Below are positions 1 through 6,713 of a DNA stretch of 7,134 nt, in pieces. The notes under the pieces were generated by a model. It ran no database searches, had not been told where the DNA came from, and worked only from the letters and a program-made list of their open reading frames with translations. Both the position numbers and the translations under genes were made by a program. How positions within the stretch are numbered: the first letter of the stretch is position 1; each line of letters begins with the position of its first letter. Source of the DNA: Candidatus Phytoplasma phoenicium (GTDB lineage Bacteria; Bacillota_I; Bacilli_A; Acholeplasmatales; Acholeplasmataceae); the NCBI RefSeq assembly GCF_001189415.1, contig NZ_JPSQ01000021.1:1-7134 (forward strand), in the 5' to 3' direction.

Positions 1-22
1 AAACAAAATTTTTAATAAAATA

Positions 23-649
23 ATGAATTATAAAAGGGAACACTATATTGATATGAAAAAATTAAAAACTATACCTTTAGGTATTTCAGGTAGACATGTG
101 CATTTATCACAAAAAACTTTAGATATTTTATTTGGTGTTTCTAATTACCAATTGACTTTATTTAAAAATTTAAAACAAAAAGGTCAATTTGCTGCAACAG
201 AAAAAATTGATATTATGAGTCCTAGTGGTAAAATTCTTACAGGAGTACGTATTTTAGGACCAGTACGTAATTTAGATCAAGTGGAATTAAGTCAAAGTGA
301 TTGTTTAAGATATCAATTTCAAGCTTTTGTACGTTCTTCTGGAGATATTCGTAATTCAGGAAAAGCAACTTTAATTGGTCCTAAAGGACAGCTAGAAATT
401 ACCGAAGGGGTTATTATAGCTGATAGACATATCCATTTTTCTACTGATGAAGCCAAAATGTTTAATATTAAAGATAAACAAATAGTTAATATTAAAATTA
501 AAGGTATTAAATCTGGTATTTTAGGCAATGTTTTATGTCGTGTACATGAAAGTTTTGTTTTAGAATGTCATTTAGATACTGATGATGCTAGTGCTTTTTT
601 ATTAAAAACTGGAGAAGAAGTTGAAATGCTTCATAATCTCATTGTTTAA
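23..649 (+). CDS. pduL: PduL-family phosphate acyltransferase (phosphotransacetylase)
   Basis: The product probably interconverts acyl-CoA plus phosphate with acyl-phosphate plus CoA in the cytoplasm, using zinc. Seen: 208 residues, close to the usual PduL length of about 210; a first histidine pair in GISGRHVHLS (H26, H28); the QVELS segment near residues 86-90; SGD at 106-108; a second pair in ADRHIHFS (H136, H138); and HLDTDDAS with H183. These match the zinc-ligand pattern of the two PduL beta-barrel domains. Family knowledge: PduL replaces the unrelated Pta enzyme in some bacteria, and in phytoplasmas it is proposed to feed acetate kinase to make ATP. No microcompartment gene or N-terminal targeting extension is visible, so a housekeeping role is likely. 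The start is uncertain: ATG 23 has no Shine-Dalgarno sequence, while ATG 53 (residue 11) gives the more typical N-terminus and has AAGGGAA about 12 bases upstream. No in-frame stop lies between ATG 23 and the window edge. Confidence 0.88.
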   Translation: MNYKREHYIDMKKLKTIPLGISGRHVHLSQKTLDILFGVSNYQLTLFKNLKQKGQFAATEKIDIMSPSGKILTGVRILGPVRNLDQVELSQSDCLRYQFQAFVRSSGDIRNSGKATLIGPKGQLEITEGVIIADRHIHFSTDEAKMFNIKDKQIVNIKIKGIKSGILGNVLCRVHESFVLECHLDTDDASAFLLKTGEEVEMLHNLIV

Positions 650-697
650 GTTTATATTGTAAAAAGCATTATCTAAAGATAAATAAAACAAACAAAA

Positions 698-719
698 TTG
701 TTTATGAAAAAATAAACAA
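698..719 (-). repeat. 8-bp inverted repeat, weak terminator-like on the - strand
   Basis: TTGTTTAT (698-705) pairs perfectly with ATAAACAA (712-719) around a 6-base loop. Read on the - strand the stem is followed by a T-rich tail (complement of 681-697), as in a rho-independent terminator. Only two of the eight pairs are G-C, so the hairpin is weak. On the + strand it is followed by GGGG, not by T. It lies about 50 bases after the pduL stop but points the wrong way to terminate pduL. A related sequence at 769-793 may be a degenerate direct copy. Confidence 0.3.
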
Positions 720-1215
720 GGGGTTGTGCCACAGAAAAATGGGATTCAAACAAAGATAAAAAAATAGTCAAATTGTTTAATTAAAAATAAACAGTTTGGT
801 TTTTTATCTGAAAATTTTTTAGTTTTTAAAAAATCAAAAACTTTTCTACTGAATTTTCAATCATTATATTTGGTTTATGAGCAACTTGATTTTTTAATTA
901 TTTATTATTTTAGTAATTTCAAAAATTTATTAACCAAATATTTTATGCTATTATAAAATTTACTTAATTAACAAATGTTGTTTTTTTGATTATTGATGGG
1001 TGGTGTCATTACTGTTGATTGTTATGGTATAAATATTTTGTTTTTTTGGTTCTATTTGTAGGGTAATATTTTAAAATAATATTTTTTTTGGTTATTATGA
1101 AAATTTATTATCACAAAACTTTGGATATTTTTTTGTTATTTTAATTTAATTTTAATTTTTTATTGTCATAATATTTCTTTTTTTCAATATAATTACAATT
1201 GATTTAATAAAAAAA

Positions 1216-1235
1216 TTCGTTATATTCGTTATATT
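1216..1235. repeat. Short tandem repeat of TTCGTTATA
   Basis: Two exact adjacent copies of the 9-mer TTCGTTATA occupy 1216-1233, followed by the first two bases of a third. CG dinucleotides are scarce in this sequence, so the exact repeat stands out slightly. No function is apparent; slippage during replication is the simplest origin. Confidence 0.6.
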
Positions 1236-1370
1236 AGAATATATAGATTTGGTTTTTTTGAATTTATTTTATAATATTTGTTGATTTTTAGTAATTGTCA
1301 AATAACATATATAAAAAAATATTTTAAAAAGTAAAAGAATTTGAAATACAAAATGGTTGAAATCAACAAT

Positions 1371-1392
1371 AATTTATTTTTGCAAATAAATT
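1371..1392. repeat. 9-bp AT-only perfect hairpin
   Basis: AATTTATTT (1371-1379) is complementary to AAATAAATT (1384-1392) around the loop TTGC. A smaller inverted repeat, GTTG-AAAT-CAAC (1356-1367), lies just upstream. The hairpin has no G-C pairs and would be weak in RNA; such structures arise often by chance at this base composition. Confidence 0.35.
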
Positions 1393-1522
1393 TTATATTC
1401 CTAATAATTATTGAATCATCATTAAGAAAAATTTTCATTTATTATCAGATTTTTGTGTAAATCATTTCAATGTCCCAAATAAACTTTGTAACACGGAACA
1501 AAAATTAAAAAATTAAGAAAGA

Positions 1523-2947
1523 TTGGTAAAATATTTGAGTCAAAATTATTTTTATTTTAATCATAATAATTTTAATAACGTACCAAAATTAAAAGAATTA
1601 GCAAAACCCGTGGTTTTTCGTGATTTGATTTATGGTTATATTTATTTTGAATATGAATTTTTAGAAAAATTAATTAATACCAAATGTATGCAAAGATTAA
1701 GAAGAATTAGGCAATTAAGTTGTGTGAATATTGTATTTCACGGAGCAGAGCATTCTCGTTTTACACATAGTTTGGGAGTATATGAATTAGCCAGAAGATT
1801 TTTAGAAATGAATTCCAAAGATCCAGAAGTTAAAAATATATTTAATCCGGAAACTTCAAAAGATCTAAAAAAATCCAAAATGAGAAACAAATACCTTTTA
1901 TTAACTGCTGCTTTGTTACATGATATAGGTCATGGTGCTTATTCTCATATTTTTGAAGATATTTTTCAAACTGAACATGATTTCGTTAGCGCTCGAATTA
2001 TCTTAAAAAATACAGAAATTAGTGATATTTTAGACGAAGTGCATGACAGAGATTTTAAAAAAGATTTAGCTTATATTTTAACTCCAACAATTTTAGAACC
2101 AAAAAAAAATAATAAAGATTTACAAATTATTAGAAAATTAATTTCGAGTAAATTGGATTTTGATCGCTTAGATTATTTAGTACGAGATGCTTTTTATACA
2201 GGAGTTATTTATGGTTATATTGATACTGATAAATTAATTCGTAGTATTAATATACTAACTACTGTAGATGGTGAACAAAAAATTTATTTTTCTGCTAGTA
2301 GCGTAACAGCTATTGAAAATTATTTTATCAATTATTATCATATGTATAAACAAGTTTATGGTCATGCAAAAGTTTTAGGATATACTGTTATTTTAAAACA
2401 AATTTTTCTCAGAATAAAAGATTTATTTTATGAAAAATATTGTTTTAAATTCGCTAATATTCTTCAACCATTAAAAGATTTTTTGCAAGAAAAAGAAAAG
2501 TTAGATCAAACACAACAACATTTTTCCGATAATTATATCAAATTTTATTTAGAAATTGATGATTTTTATGTTAATGGTTTAATTGTGCATTTACAAAAAG
2601 AAGATGATATTGTATTAAAATATTTGTGTCATGATTTTTTAAATCGTCAGATTTGGTGTTATCAAGAAAAAAAATCAAAAAAAGAATTAGAAAAAGAGAT
2701 GGAAAAAGAGATAGGAAAAGAATTGATAAAATATTTTATTTTTGAAGACAAAGGTTCACTCAAAAGTTATAAACAAGATTTTCAAAAAGATGCGATTAAA
2801 ATATGTGAAGAAATTTTAATAGATAGAAAATTACAAAAATTAAATGAAGTATCGCCTTTATTAAAAAGTCTTATCCAAAGTGAAAAAATAGCTAACAATG
2901 ATAATGATAATAAAATTTTTTTTAGAAAAAAATATAAAAATTTTTAA
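1523..2947 (+). CDS. HD-domain phosphohydrolase, YwfO/dNTPase-like
   Basis: A predicted cytoplasmic metal-dependent phosphohydrolase of the HD superfamily, related to Bacillus YwfO and the Enterococcus dNTP triphosphohydrolase EF1143. Seen: VFRDLIYGYI (31-40), where homology begins; NTKCMQRLRRIRQL (52-65); FHGAEHSRFTHSLG (72-85) with H82 as the first metal ligand; LLHDIGHG (131-138) with the HD pair H133-D134; EH at 151-152; and KLDFDRLDYLVRDA (210-223) supplying the final aspartate. All expected HD metal ligands are present. At 474 residues it is longer than the roughly 430 of YwfO, with about 25 extra N-terminal residues and a Lys/Glu-rich stretch at 382-400. The start is a TTG only one base after AAGAAAG; a second TTG at 1535 is spaced about 13 bases from it. 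An in-frame stop at 1514 prevents a longer form. rsmA follows 13 bases after the stop. dNTP hydrolysis is family inference; the substrate cannot be read from sequence. Confidence 0.88.
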   Translation: MVKYLSQNYFYFNHNNFNNVPKLKELAKPVVFRDLIYGYIYFEYEFLEKLINTKCMQRLRRIRQLSCVNIVFHGAEHSRFTHSLGVYELARRFLEMNSKDPEVKNIFNPETSKDLKKSKMRNKYLLLTAALLHDIGHGAYSHIFEDIFQTEHDFVSARIILKNTEISDILDEVHDRDFKKDLAYILTPTILEPKKNNKDLQIIRKLISSKLDFDRLDYLVRDAFYTGVIYGYIDTDKLIRSINILTTVDGEQKIYFSASSVTAIENYFINYYHMYKQVYGHAKVLGYTVILKQIFLRIKDLFYEKYCFKFANILQPLKDFLQEKEKLDQTQQHFSDNYIKFYLEIDDFYVNGLIVHLQKEDDIVLKYLCHDFLNRQIWCYQEKKSKKELEKEMEKEIGKELIKYFIFEDKGSLKSYKQDFQKDAIKICEEILIDRKLQKLNEVSPLLKSLIQSEKIANNDNDNKIFFRKKYKNF

Positions 2948-2960
2948 ATGAATTTATTTT

Positions 2961-3818
2961 ATGCACCAACATATATTTAAAAAAAAGTATGGACAACATT
3001 TTTTATATGATCTTAATTTATTGAAACTTATTATCAATCAAGCTGATTTAGATAACCGTAACGTAGTGGAAGTAGGCCCTGGAAAAGGCAGTTTAACGCG
3101 TTTATTCTTACCTAAGGCAAAAAAAGTTTTACTTTATGAAATTGATACATCTTTAAAATCTTTTTTATGTTTTGATACAAAGATATCTGTAGATGTGATT
3201 TATGATGATTTTTTACAAAGAGATTTAAAAGCAGATTTACAACAATATTTTCAACAGGAAGATGTGGTTTTGATTGGTAATTTACCTTATTATATTACTA
3301 CTCCTTTATTATTGAAAATTATTTTTTTATCTCAGATTAAAACTTTTACTATTATGATACAAAAAGAAATAGGATTACGTTTATTAGCTTCTGCTAAACA
3401 TAAAAATTATAATGCTTTAACTGTTATGTTCCAATCTTTGACTAAAATTCATAAAATTAAAATTGTCAAGAAAACAATGTTTTATCCTTGTCCGACAGTA
3501 GATGGAATTGTTTTAAAATTTGAGAAAAAAAAATTATCAGATCAAGAACGTTATTTTATTGAAAATAATTTTTTTACTTTTGTCAAAGCGTCTTTTCAAC
3601 AAAAAAGAAAAAATTTACTGAATAATTTACATTATTTTTTTAAAATTGAAAAATCTTATTTGTTACAATTTTTTCATAAATACCAAATTCCTTATAATAT
3701 TAGGGGAGAAGAAATAAATTTCATGAAATTTCATCAAATGGCTTCTTTATTTTTTGATTTTTTTCAAATTAATTCACTTTTAAAACCTATTCAACGTTTT
3801 GAAAAATATAAAACATAA
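2961..3818 (+). CDS. rsmA: 16S rRNA dimethyladenosine transferase RsmA (KsgA)
   Basis: Transfers four methyl groups from S-adenosylmethionine to the two adjacent adenines in the 3'-terminal hairpin of 16S rRNA (A1518 and A1519 in E. coli numbering) during late 30S assembly. Seen: KKYGQHFLYD (8-17) at the N-terminus; SAM motif I VVEVGPGKGSLT (35-46); acidic E60 after the second strand; DDFL near 82-85; catalytic motif IV NLPYYITTPLL (107-117); MIQKEIGLRL (132-141); FYPCPTVDG (174-182); and the C-terminal FVKASFQQKRKNLLNNL, fitting the basic helical RNA-binding domain. The length of 285 is normal and no key residue is missing, so the protein looks functional. ATG 2961 places the conserved motif at the usual distance from the N-terminus, but no Shine-Dalgarno sequence precedes it; translation may be coupled to the gene ending 13 bases upstream. 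The primase-type nuclease gene rnmV, often beside ksgA in Firmicutes, is absent here. Confidence 0.96.
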   Translation: MHQHIFKKKYGQHFLYDLNLLKLIINQADLDNRNVVEVGPGKGSLTRLFLPKAKKVLLYEIDTSLKSFLCFDTKISVDVIYDDFLQRDLKADLQQYFQQEDVVLIGNLPYYITTPLLLKIIFLSQIKTFTIMIQKEIGLRLLASAKHKNYNALTVMFQSLTKIHKIKIVKKTMFYPCPTVDGIVLKFEKKKLSDQERYFIENNFFTFVKASFQQKRKNLLNNLHYFFKIEKSYLLQFFHKYQIPYNIRGEEINFMKFHQMASLFFDFFQINSLLKPIQRFEKYKT

Positions 3819-3871
3819 AAAAATGCTTGCTATTGATGGATATATATATGTTAGAATATCATGTAGACATA

Positions 3872-3900
3872 TTGTATTAAAAAAAGATTGAATTTATCAA
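3872..3900 (+). promoter_or_regulatory. Possible sigma-70 promoter upstream of spoVG
   Basis: TTGTAT (3872-3877) and TATCAA (3895-3900) are 17 bases apart and lie about 40 bases before the spoVG start, in the 123-base gap after rsmA. An alternative pair, TTGCTA (3827-3832) and TAGAAT (3852-3857), has a better -10 but 19-base spacing. Chance matches are common in such AT-rich DNA, so this is only a candidate. Confidence 0.2.
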
Positions 3901-3941
3901 AATAAATATCTATTCAAATTAATGGGGGAATATAAATTATA

Positions 3942-4559
3942 ATGAAAATTACTAATGTAAGAACAAGTTTACATAAAGGACAAAGCCGTTTAAAAGGAAT
4001 TGCTTCGATTACATTTAATAATTCTTTTGTGGTTCACAATATTAAAATTATTAATGGTCAAAATGGGATTTTTGTAGCTATGCCAAGTACTAAAAATTTA
4101 AAAGGTGTTTATTTAGATATTGCACATCCAATTAATTCTGAAACTAGACAAATGATAGAAAAACATATTAAAGATACTTTTCAACAAATGTTGGATGCAT
4201 CTGAAGAAAAAAAAGAAGTAGATTTAGCAATTTTAGCGGAATATAAACCAATTCAAATTACTGATGTAAGAACTAAATCTTCTAAAAAGCTAAGCCGTTT
4301 AAAAGGAATTGCTTCGATTACATTTAATAATTCTTTTGTGGTTCACAATATTAAAATTATTAATGGTCAAAATGGGAATTTCGTAGCTATGCCAAGTACT
4401 AAAAATTTAAAAGGTGTTTACTCAGATATTGCACATCCAATCAATTCTGAAACTAGACAAATGATAGAAAAACATATTAAAGATGCTTTTCAACAAATGT
4501 TGGAAAATACACCATTAGAAGAAAAATCATCTTCACTAGAAGTTTTAGATAATCAATAA
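3942..4559 (+). CDS. spoVG: Tandem two-domain SpoVG-family protein
   Basis: Two complete SpoVG domains in one 205-residue chain. Domain 1 spans about residues 2-84 and domain 2 about 105-187; each has the family core (RLKGIASITFNNSFVVHNI, then NGQNG, VAMPSTKN, DIAHPINSETR). They are joined by a charged linker at 85-104 (SEEKKEVDLAILAEY) and followed by an acidic, Ser-rich tail at 188-205. Family knowledge: SpoVG is normally a single domain of about 85-100 residues, forms dimers, affects septation in Bacillus and binds nucleic acid in several Gram-positive bacteria and Borrelia. From S15/S118 onward, 67 of 70 aligned residues are identical; the preceding 13 share only 6. The start MKITNVR matches the usual SpoVG N-terminus. 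The purine tract GGGGGAA (3924-3930) is a plausible but slightly distant ribosome binding site. An organism with this code and gene set would not sporulate, so a regulatory or nucleic-acid-binding role is inferred. Domain assignment is firm; function is not. Confidence 0.92.
   Translation: MKITNVRTSLHKGQSRLKGIASITFNNSFVVHNIKIINGQNGIFVAMPSTKNLKGVYLDIAHPINSETRQMIEKHIKDTFQQMLDASEEKKEVDLAILAEYKPIQITDVRTKSSKKLSRLKGIASITFNNSFVVHNIKIINGQNGNFVAMPSTKNLKGVYSDIAHPINSETRQMIEKHIKDAFQQMLENTPLEEKSSSLEVLDNQ
3983..4195 (+). repeat. Intragenic direct repeat, copy 1 (SpoVG domain 1)
   Basis: These 213 bases match 4292-4504 with an offset of 309 bases (103 codons) and six substitutions. The first 86 bases (3983-4068) are identical to 4292-4377. 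Three of the differences change residues (I43/N146, L58/S161, T79/A182) and three are silent. Identity falls off sharply on both sides of the block. Confidence 0.95.
4292..4504 (+). repeat. Intragenic direct repeat, copy 2 (SpoVG domain 2)
   Basis: Second copy of the block at 3983-4195, in the same reading frame and orientation. The boundaries fall inside the SpoVG domain rather than at its ends: the N-terminal strand (codons 105-117) and the tail after QQML differ from copy 1. Recombination between the copies would remove exactly 309 bases and leave an in-frame single-domain spoVG. Confidence 0.95.
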
Positions 4560-4650
4560 AATGATTTCTTACATATACATTTATATTTATAAATAAAAAT
4601 TTTTTTATAATTTTAAAATTAATATATTTATATTCTTTTTTAGAGATTAC

Positions 4651-4658
4651 GAAGGGAG
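4651..4658 (+). promoter_or_regulatory. Ribosome binding site for the P-type ATPase gene
   Basis: GAAGGGAG ends six bases before the TTG at 4665. It is the best-placed Shine-Dalgarno match in the window and is the reason for choosing TTG 4665 as the start. Confidence 0.75.
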
Positions 4659-4664
4659 TTTATT

Positions 4665-6668
4665 TTGGTTAATTGTCCTATTAAATATATTGATCATAAT
4701 TCACGTCAACAACAAAAAAAATTTTTATTTTATGGTTTAACACTTTACTGTTTTTTTTTACTTTTGTTTTTATTTATACGATTTCGATCAGATGTATCTA
4801 AAATACCATATTTTTTTATAATTATTTACACCATACTTGCTTTCGTTATTATTTTACTTTTTAGTTATCATGTTGTTATTGAAGGTTTAGTGGAAACTTA
4901 TCGTAATATTAAAGAGAAAAAGAAATTTATTCCTAATATACACCTTTTAATGGGGTTAGGTGCTTTAGGTGCTGTTTGTTTACAAGAATATAATGATGCT
5001 ATCATATTAATGATGATTTTTTCTTTTGCTGATTTATTTGAAGAATATATCGAAAATCAAAGTCAAAAAGAAATCAAAAAACTTTTAAATATTGTTCCGA
5101 CGCAAGCTCGTTTATTAAAATCTAATGATGAATGGGAAATTATCCCCATTCAACAAATTAAAGTGGGCGATAAAGTAATTGTTTTAAATGGTGATCAAAT
5201 TCCTTCTGATGGAATCATTTTAGAAGGTGCTTCATCTATTGATGAATCTAATATTACTGGCGAAAGTATTCCTGTTGATAAAAAAAAAGGCGATAAAGTT
5301 TTTGGCAGTACTATTAATTTAAACAATAATTTAGTGATAGAAATGACAACTACTAATGATCAAGCTATTTTTTCCAAAATTATTGACTTAACTTTGAATA
5401 TTAAACAAAAAATCAAAAAAGAATCTTTGATGAGAAAAATAGGTCCTTTATATATTAAAGTTATTTTGTCTATTACTTTAATTATGTTGTTTATTGGGTT
5501 AAGTGCTACTTTTGTATCATCTTTTGTTTTTGTTTCTGTGCCTTTCCTTGAATATTTTCTTTTTAAAGCGCTTTTTTTTAAAAGTTTGATTTTTTTAACT
5601 GTGGCTTCTCCTTGTGCTTTAGCTGTGGCAGAAGTTCCTGCTATTTTTGCAGCTATTTCGAACTTGGCGCGCAAAGGGATGTTATTAAAAAGTGGCAAAT
5701 CTTTAGTTACTTTATCTGATATTCAAGTAGTTTTTTTTGATAAAACTGGAACTTTAACACAAGGAAAACCAGAGGTACAAGAATTTTTTTTTCTTCCAGA
5801 GATGACATCAGAACAACAAATATTTTTTTCGAATGTTTTGTTAGAAATGGAAAAACATTCTAACCATCCTTTAGCTTTTGCTATTCAAAAATATTTGAAA
5901 AAAAATTATACTTTTGATACTACTACTATGACTTTAGATTTAAATATTTTAAATATTTTAGGCATAGGGGTTGAAGCTATAGATGCTCAACAAAATCAAT
6001 ATAAGGTAGCTAAATATAATATTTTTGAAAATGTTACTGATGAAATAAGACTGCAAACTGATGAATTATTAAAAAAAGGTCGTACAGTTATTTATTTTAG
6101 TTATAATAATAAGGTTATTATAATTATAGGAATCCTAGATTTATTACGACCAGAAGCAGTAAAAATGATTCAATATTTTAAAAAAAATAATATTTATACT
6201 GTTATGTTAACAGGCGATAATGCTCAAGTAGCTAACGAAATTACTTCTGTTTTAGAGTTAGATTTATGTTATGCTAATTGTTTGCCTGAAGAAAAAGCTC
6301 AATATATTCAAAAAATCAAAAAAGAATATGGTGTTGCTGTAATGGTTGGCGATGGTATTAATGATTTACCAGCTTTAGCAAATGCAGATGTGGCTGTTTC
6401 TTTACAAGAAGGAAGCGGTGCTGCTATAGATTTTGCTGATATTGTCTTAGTCAAAAATGATTTACAAAAAATTGTGTATATGCATCGCATATCTTGTAAA
6501 TTAAAAAAAATTATTTGGCAAAATATTATTTTTGCTTTATTCGTTATTTTGATACTTTCTATTTTAAATTTTTCACCTAATGATTGGTTAAAATTGCCAT
6601 GGGCTGTTTTGATTCACGAATTTAGTACTATCATAGTACTCTTAAATTGTTTAAGACTTTATTTTTAA
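4665..6668 (+). CDS. P1B-type metal-transporting ATPase (SPC type, P1B-4-like)
   Basis: An integral membrane pump using ATP to move a metal ion, probably outward. Seen, in order over 667 residues: hydrophobic segments at about 20-40, 48-72, 92-106 and 109-124; actuator motif TGES (198-201); two helices at about 258-335 with ion-binding SPC (315-317); phosphorylation site DKTGTLT with D359; HP motif (H401-P402) that defines P1B pumps; TGD in the P domain; GDGINDLPAL (562-571); and two C-terminal helices ending in HEFSTIIVLLNCLRL (651-665). The catalytic set is complete. There is no N-terminal HMA or Cys/His-rich metal-binding domain. SPC plus His-Glu-x-Ser-Thr in the last helix resembles the P1B-4 group (Co, Fe or Zn export; PfeT, CtpD), whereas Zn/Cd pumps of the ZntA type have CPC and an Asp-x-Gly in the last helix. 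The usual Gly after HE is Phe here. An automatic pipeline might call it ZntA; the metal is unproven. No metal-sensing regulator is adjacent. Confidence 0.92.
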   Translation: MVNCPIKYIDHNSRQQQKKFLFYGLTLYCFFLLLFLFIRFRSDVSKIPYFFIIIYTILAFVIILLFSYHVVIEGLVETYRNIKEKKKFIPNIHLLMGLGALGAVCLQEYNDAIILMMIFSFADLFEEYIENQSQKEIKKLLNIVPTQARLLKSNDEWEIIPIQQIKVGDKVIVLNGDQIPSDGIILEGASSIDESNITGESIPVDKKKGDKVFGSTINLNNNLVIEMTTTNDQAIFSKIIDLTLNIKQKIKKESLMRKIGPLYIKVILSITLIMLFIGLSATFVSSFVFVSVPFLEYFLFKALFFKSLIFLTVASPCALAVAEVPAIFAAISNLARKGMLLKSGKSLVTLSDIQVVFFDKTGTLTQGKPEVQEFFFLPEMTSEQQIFFSNVLLEMEKHSNHPLAFAIQKYLKKNYTFDTTTMTLDLNILNILGIGVEAIDAQQNQYKVAKYNIFENVTDEIRLQTDELLKKGRTVIYFSYNNKVIIIIGILDLLRPEAVKMIQYFKKNNIYTVMLTGDNAQVANEITSVLELDLCYANCLPEEKAQYIQKIKKEYGVAVMVGDGINDLPALANADVAVSLQEGSGAAIDFADIVLVKNDLQKIVYMHRISCKLKKIIWQNIIFALFVILILSILNFSPNDWLKLPWAVLIHEFSTIIVLLNCLRLYF

Positions 6669-6713
6669 AGTAGATTATTGGGAAAATAATTACTTTTGGA
6701 AATATATATATCA

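Larger units (their letters stand above)
650..1522. other. Gene-free region of about 870 bases, possibly decayed sequence
   Basis: No open frame here reaches gene length on either strand and no RNA gene was recognised. From about 960 to 1300 the + strand is T-rich with scattered G and little C, so the - strand is rich in A and C; the neighbouring genes show no such bias. The motif GTTTTTTTGRTT or close variants recurs near 980, 1040, 1083 and 1252. Two short stretches look protein-like but lack start codons: 22 codons between stops on + at 716-784, containing EKWDSNKDKKIVKLFN, and 26 codons on - at 993-1070, containing IEPKKQNIYTITINSND. They may be relics or chance. A promoter for the downstream HD-domain gene should lie at the right end, but no clear -35/-10 pair could be chosen in such AT-rich sequence. 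Confidence 0.6.

Noticed and set aside
319..528. 69-codon open frame on the - strand inside pduL
   Set aside because: It lies entirely antisense to a well-supported gene and its translation has no recognisable family features.
693..793. Approximate 25-base direct repeat (693-718 and 769-793)
   Set aside because: The match needs gaps and is low-complexity A/T; it is not strong enough to indicate an insertion footprint.
1109..1117. TTATCACAA, similar to a DnaA box
   Set aside because: It lacks one base of the TTATNCACA consensus and no cluster of such boxes is present, so an origin is not supported.
4587..4610. Near-perfect AT-only palindrome between spoVG and the ATPase gene
   Set aside because: It has two mismatches and no G-C pairs, so it is too weak to call a terminator; such palindromes are expected by chance at this composition.
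5360..5698. 112-codon open frame on the - strand inside the ATPase gene
   Set aside because: It is antisense to the membrane and P-domain coding region, is Lys/Ile-rich, and has no independent support such as a ribosome binding site.
6308..6490. 60-codon open frame on the - strand inside the ATPase gene
   Set aside because: It is antisense to the conserved GDGINDLPAL region; codon constraint on the real gene explains the open frame.
6640..6713. - strand 27-codon frame starting after the purine-rich complement of the pyrimidine tract
   Set aside because: The GGGGGAG before its ATG looks like a strong ribosome binding site, but the frame overlaps the ATPase 3' end antisense and the peptide resembles nothing.
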